Shown here one piece after another: positions 56,266 through 58,519 of a stretch of DNA of 58,519 bases; the first letter of the stretch is position 1, and every line of letters begins with the position of its first letter. The stretch is from Polyangiaceae bacterium (GTDB taxonomy: Bacteria > Myxococcota_A > Polyangia > Polyangiales > Polyangiaceae). The stretch lies in NCBI GenBank assembly GCA_020849655.1, contig JADLFU010000191.1:1-58519 (forward strand), given 5' to 3'. The translations under genes and the position numbers were made by a program. Below the pieces are notes generated by a model, which was not told the origin of the DNA, did no database searches, and saw nothing but the letters and a program-made list of their open reading frames with translations.

Positions 56266-57284
56266 CAGAGGCTCTTCGCCATCAGCGTGACGAGGTCGAG
56301 CATCCGGTTCGAGAAGCCCCACTCGTTGTCGTACCACGCGCACACCTTCGCGAAGCGGTCTCCGACGATCTGGGTGAGCGTCGAGTCGAAGATCGACGAG
56401 GCCGGGTGCCCGACGTAGTCGAGCGAGACGAGCGGCTCGTCCTGGTACACGAGGTAGCCCTTCATCGGGCCCTCGGCGGCCGCCTTCATCGCGGCGTGGA
56501 TGGCGTCCTTCGTGACGGGCTTGTCGGTGCGCAGCGTGAGATCGACGAGCGACACGTCGACCGTCGGCACCCGCACGGCCTGGCCGTCGAGCTTGCCCTT
56601 CAGCGCCGGGAGCACCTCGCTCAGCGCCTTCGCGGCGCCCGTGCTCGACGGGATCATGTTCACCGCCGCGGCGCGGGCGCGGCGCAGATCGCCCTTCCTG
56701 TGGGGCAGATCGAGGATGTGTTGATCGTTCGTGTACGCGTGGATGGTCGTCATCAGCCCGGACTCGACGCCGAACGTGTCGAGCATCACCTTCGCGACGG
56801 GCGCGAGGCAGTTCGTCGTGCACGAGCCGTTCGACACGACGTGGTGCTTCGCCGGCTCGTACTCGCCCTCGTTCACGCCGAGCACGAGGGTCTTGTCGGG
56901 GTTCTTCGAGGGCGCGCTGATGATGACCTTCTTCGCGCCCGCGTCGAGGTGCGCCTGCGCCTTCTCGCGGTCGGTGAACAGGCCCGTGCACTCGAGCACG
57001 ACGTCCACGCCGAGCGACCGCCACGGCAGCTCCTTCGGGTCCTTCAGCGCGGAGCACGCGATGACCTTGCCGTCGACGTGGATGCCGTCGGTCGACGCCT
57101 TCACGTCGACCAGCGGGAACACCCCGTGGACGCTGTCGTAGCGGAGCAGGTGCGCGAGGGTCTTCGGGTCGGTCAGATCGTTGATCGCGACGACCTCGAG
57201 GCCGTCGAGCTTGCGCTCGTGGAGCGCGCGCAGCACACACCGGCCGATGCGGCCGAACCCGTTGATCGCAATCTTCGTCGCCAT
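56265..57284 (-). CDS. gapA: glyceraldehyde-3-phosphate dehydrogenase
   Basis: 339 residues. NAD fold INGFGRIGRCVLRA near 7-20, catalytic SNGSCTTNCLAP (Cys near 156), and WYDNEWGFSNRMLD. First gene of the gap-pgk-tpi-secG block. A possible ribosome site GGAG lies about 10 bases before the ATG. Divergent from smc with a 216-bp gap. Confidence 0.97.
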   Translation of the reverse strand: MATKIAINGFGRIGRCVLRALHERKLDGLEVVAINDLTDPKTLAHLLRYDSVHGVFPLVDVKASTDGIHVDGKVIACSALKDPKELPWRSLGVDVVLECTGLFTDREKAQAHLDAGAKKVIISAPSKNPDKTLVLGVNEGEYEPAKHHVVSNGSCTTNCLAPVAKVMLDTFGVESGLMTTIHAYTNDQHILDLPHRKGDLRRARAAAVNMIPSSTGAAKALSEVLPALKGKLDGQAVRVPTVDVSLVDLTLRTDKPVTKDAIHAAMKAAAEGPMKGYLVYQDEPLVSLDYVGHPASSIFDSTLTQIVGDRFAKVCAWYDNEWGFSNRMLDLVTLMAKSL

Positions 57285-57431
57285 GTCAGGAGCACTCCGT
57301 GGGTGAGGTGCGGCCTTCTAGGCAACTCCACGCGGATCGGCAAGGGCGATGAATTCCCCGCAAACGGTGCGTCCGGACGAGATCGCGCTTGCAGGTCGGC
57401 GCGACCTCCTGCACCCTCTGACGCTACGTCG

Positions 57432-57451
57432 CGTGACCTTACGTGACCATA
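57432..57451. promoter_or_regulatory. tandem 10-mer in the gapA-smc gap
   Basis: CGTGACCTTA followed directly by CGTGACCATA, one turn apart, 50 bp before smc. Could be two half-sites for a regulator. The rest of 57285-57500 shows no clear -10/-35 pair. Confidence 0.3.
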
Positions 57452-57500
57452 CACACAGGGCAATCGGGGGCTCTCCCCGCTCGCGCGCTCGGTCCTTCCC

Positions 57501-58519
57501 ATGCACATCAAACAGCTCGAGATTTCCGGGTTCAAGTCGTTCGTCGATCGCACGGTCATCCAGTTCGATCACGACATCATCGGCGTCGTCGGCCCGAACG
57601 GCTGCGGCAAGTCGAACATCGTCGACGCCATCCGGTGGTGCATGGGCGAGCAGAGCGCGAAGCACCTCCGCGGCCGCGCGATGGCGGACGTCATCTTCGC
57701 GGGCTCCGAGTCGCGCGCGCCCGTCGGCCTCGCGGAGGTGACGCTGACGTTCGACAACGGCGACCCGGCGCTCGCCGCGCTCCTGCCGCTCGAGTACCGC
57801 GACTACCCCGAGATCGCCGTCACGCGCAGGCTCTACCGCGACGGCGCGAGCGAGTACCTGATCAACAAGACGCAGGTGCGGCTGAAGGACATCACCGATC
57901 TCTTCCTCGGCACCGGCGTCGGCACGAAGGCGTACTCGATCATCGAGCAGGGCAAGATCGGCCTCATCGTCTCCGCGCGCGCCGAGGACCGCCGCCTGAT
58001 CATCGAGGAGGCCGCAGGGATCACGAAGTACAAGTTCCGCCGGAAGCAGGCCGAGCAGAAGATGGAGCTGACGCGCCAGAACCTCGCGCGGGTCGGCGAC
58101 ATCGTCGCGGAGATCGAGCGCAACCTCGCGTCGCTGCGGCGTCAGGCGCAGAAGGCCGAGCGGTACCGGTCGTACCGCGCGGAGCTCGAGGACCTGATGC
58201 TCCACGACGCGAGCCACAGGTACCTCGAGCTGACGGTCGTCGCGGGCGTCGAGCAGTCGGCGCTCGCCGAGGTGACCGAGGGGGAGCAGCAGGCGAAGGC
58301 CGAGCTCGGCGCGCGCGAGGGCGAGCTCGAGGGCCAGCGGATGGCCGCGTTCGAGCTGGAGGCCGTGGCGGAGGCGGCGCAGGCGGCGGCCTTCACGGCG
58401 ACCAACGACGTGCGCGGCCTGGAGGCCGAGCTCGCCCGCGGTGAGGACAGGCTCCGCAGCACGCGCGCGCGCGCCGACCAGGCGTCGCAGGAGGTCGCCG
58501 AGCTCGAGGCCCAGCTCGA
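57501..58519 (+). CDS. smc: chromosome segregation protein SMC (N-terminal part, runs off the edge)
   Basis: ATG 57501; 339 codons are visible. N-terminal SMC ATPase head: LEISGFKSFVDRT, Walker A GPNGCGKSNI near 34-43, WCMGEQSAKHLRGRAM, and the Q-loop-type IEQGKIGLIV near 150. A coiled-coil start (many Glu/Ala/Arg) follows from residue 180. Condensin subunit for chromosome folding. The 3' part, hinge and second ATP-binding half lie beyond the window. Confidence 0.95.
   Translation, partial: MHIKQLEISGFKSFVDRTVIQFDHDIIGVVGPNGCGKSNIVDAIRWCMGEQSAKHLRGRAMADVIFAGSESRAPVGLAEVTLTFDNGDPALAALLPLEYRDYPEIAVTRRLYRDGASEYLINKTQVRLKDITDLFLGTGVGTKAYSIIEQGKIGLIVSARAEDRRLIIEEAAGITKYKFRRKQAEQKMELTRQNLARVGDIVAEIERNLASLRRQAQKAERYRSYRAELEDLMLHDASHRYLELTVVAGVEQSALAEVTEGEQQAKAELGAREGELEGQRMAAFELEAVAEAAQAAAFTATNDVRGLEAELARGEDRLRSTRARADQASQEVAELEAQL

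Overview
The window looks like chromosomal DNA of a very GC-rich member of the Myxococcota (Polyangiales/Sorangium-like). This is an inference from several things seen together: coding DNA with almost only G/C at third positions, many secreted lipoproteins carrying Gly/Ala/Ser-rich linkers, a Hanks-type Ser/Thr kinase, a bactofilin, a type II secretion block, a VIT-domain protein and a SUV3-like helicase. About 50 protein genes and one tRNA gene fill the window, and no stretch longer than 300 bases lacks a gene.

Left part (1-10131). A minus-strand run goes from 8554 down to 503: a putative outer-membrane protein, a five-heme c-type cytochrome lipoprotein, a multicopper oxidase, a nucleotide-sugar dehydrogenase, glucose-6-phosphate dehydrogenase and 6-phosphogluconolactonase. 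The first three look like an exported redox module; the last two are the oxidative pentose-phosphate entry. A GHKL-ATPase/STAS-like protein diverges at 8662.

Cassette (10148-14618). A secreted trypsin-like protease and an overlapping lipoprotein gene, both of visibly lower GC, lie between two perfect 40-bp direct repeats. The right-hand repeat is the 3' end of a tandem gamma-glutamylcyclotransferase gene, so this looks like a site-specific insertion.

Middle (14588-38973). A kinase and cyclotransferase pair, an acyl-CoA mutase large subunit, a DUF1415-like/Rieske ORF that runs without a stop into a lipoprotein, a SUV3-like helicase, Sir2, 2-oxoglutarate dehydrogenase E1, ApaG, a Cys-rich exported peptide, a thioesterase, SurE, a cNMP-binding/nucleoside-kinase fusion, a GNAT protein, phosphofructokinase and two large lipoproteins (one with a VIT domain).

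Right part (39203-58519). tRNA-Leu(GAG), a soluble hybrid histidine kinase, type II secretion genes gspC-small membrane protein-gspD-gspE-gspF behind a possible sigma-54 promoter, linker-rich lipoproteins, HflX, a polysaccharide deacetylase, an SRPBCC-type exported protein, a bactofilin, the gap-pgk-tpi-secG cluster, and the start of smc running off the right edge.

The most unusual items are the porin-like/pentaheme/multicopper-oxidase operon, the 40-bp-repeat-bounded protease cassette, the acyl-CoA mutase with an altered substrate-site residue, and the cyclic-nucleotide-binding kinase fusion. All functional statements rest on motifs read by eye; no database search was made.
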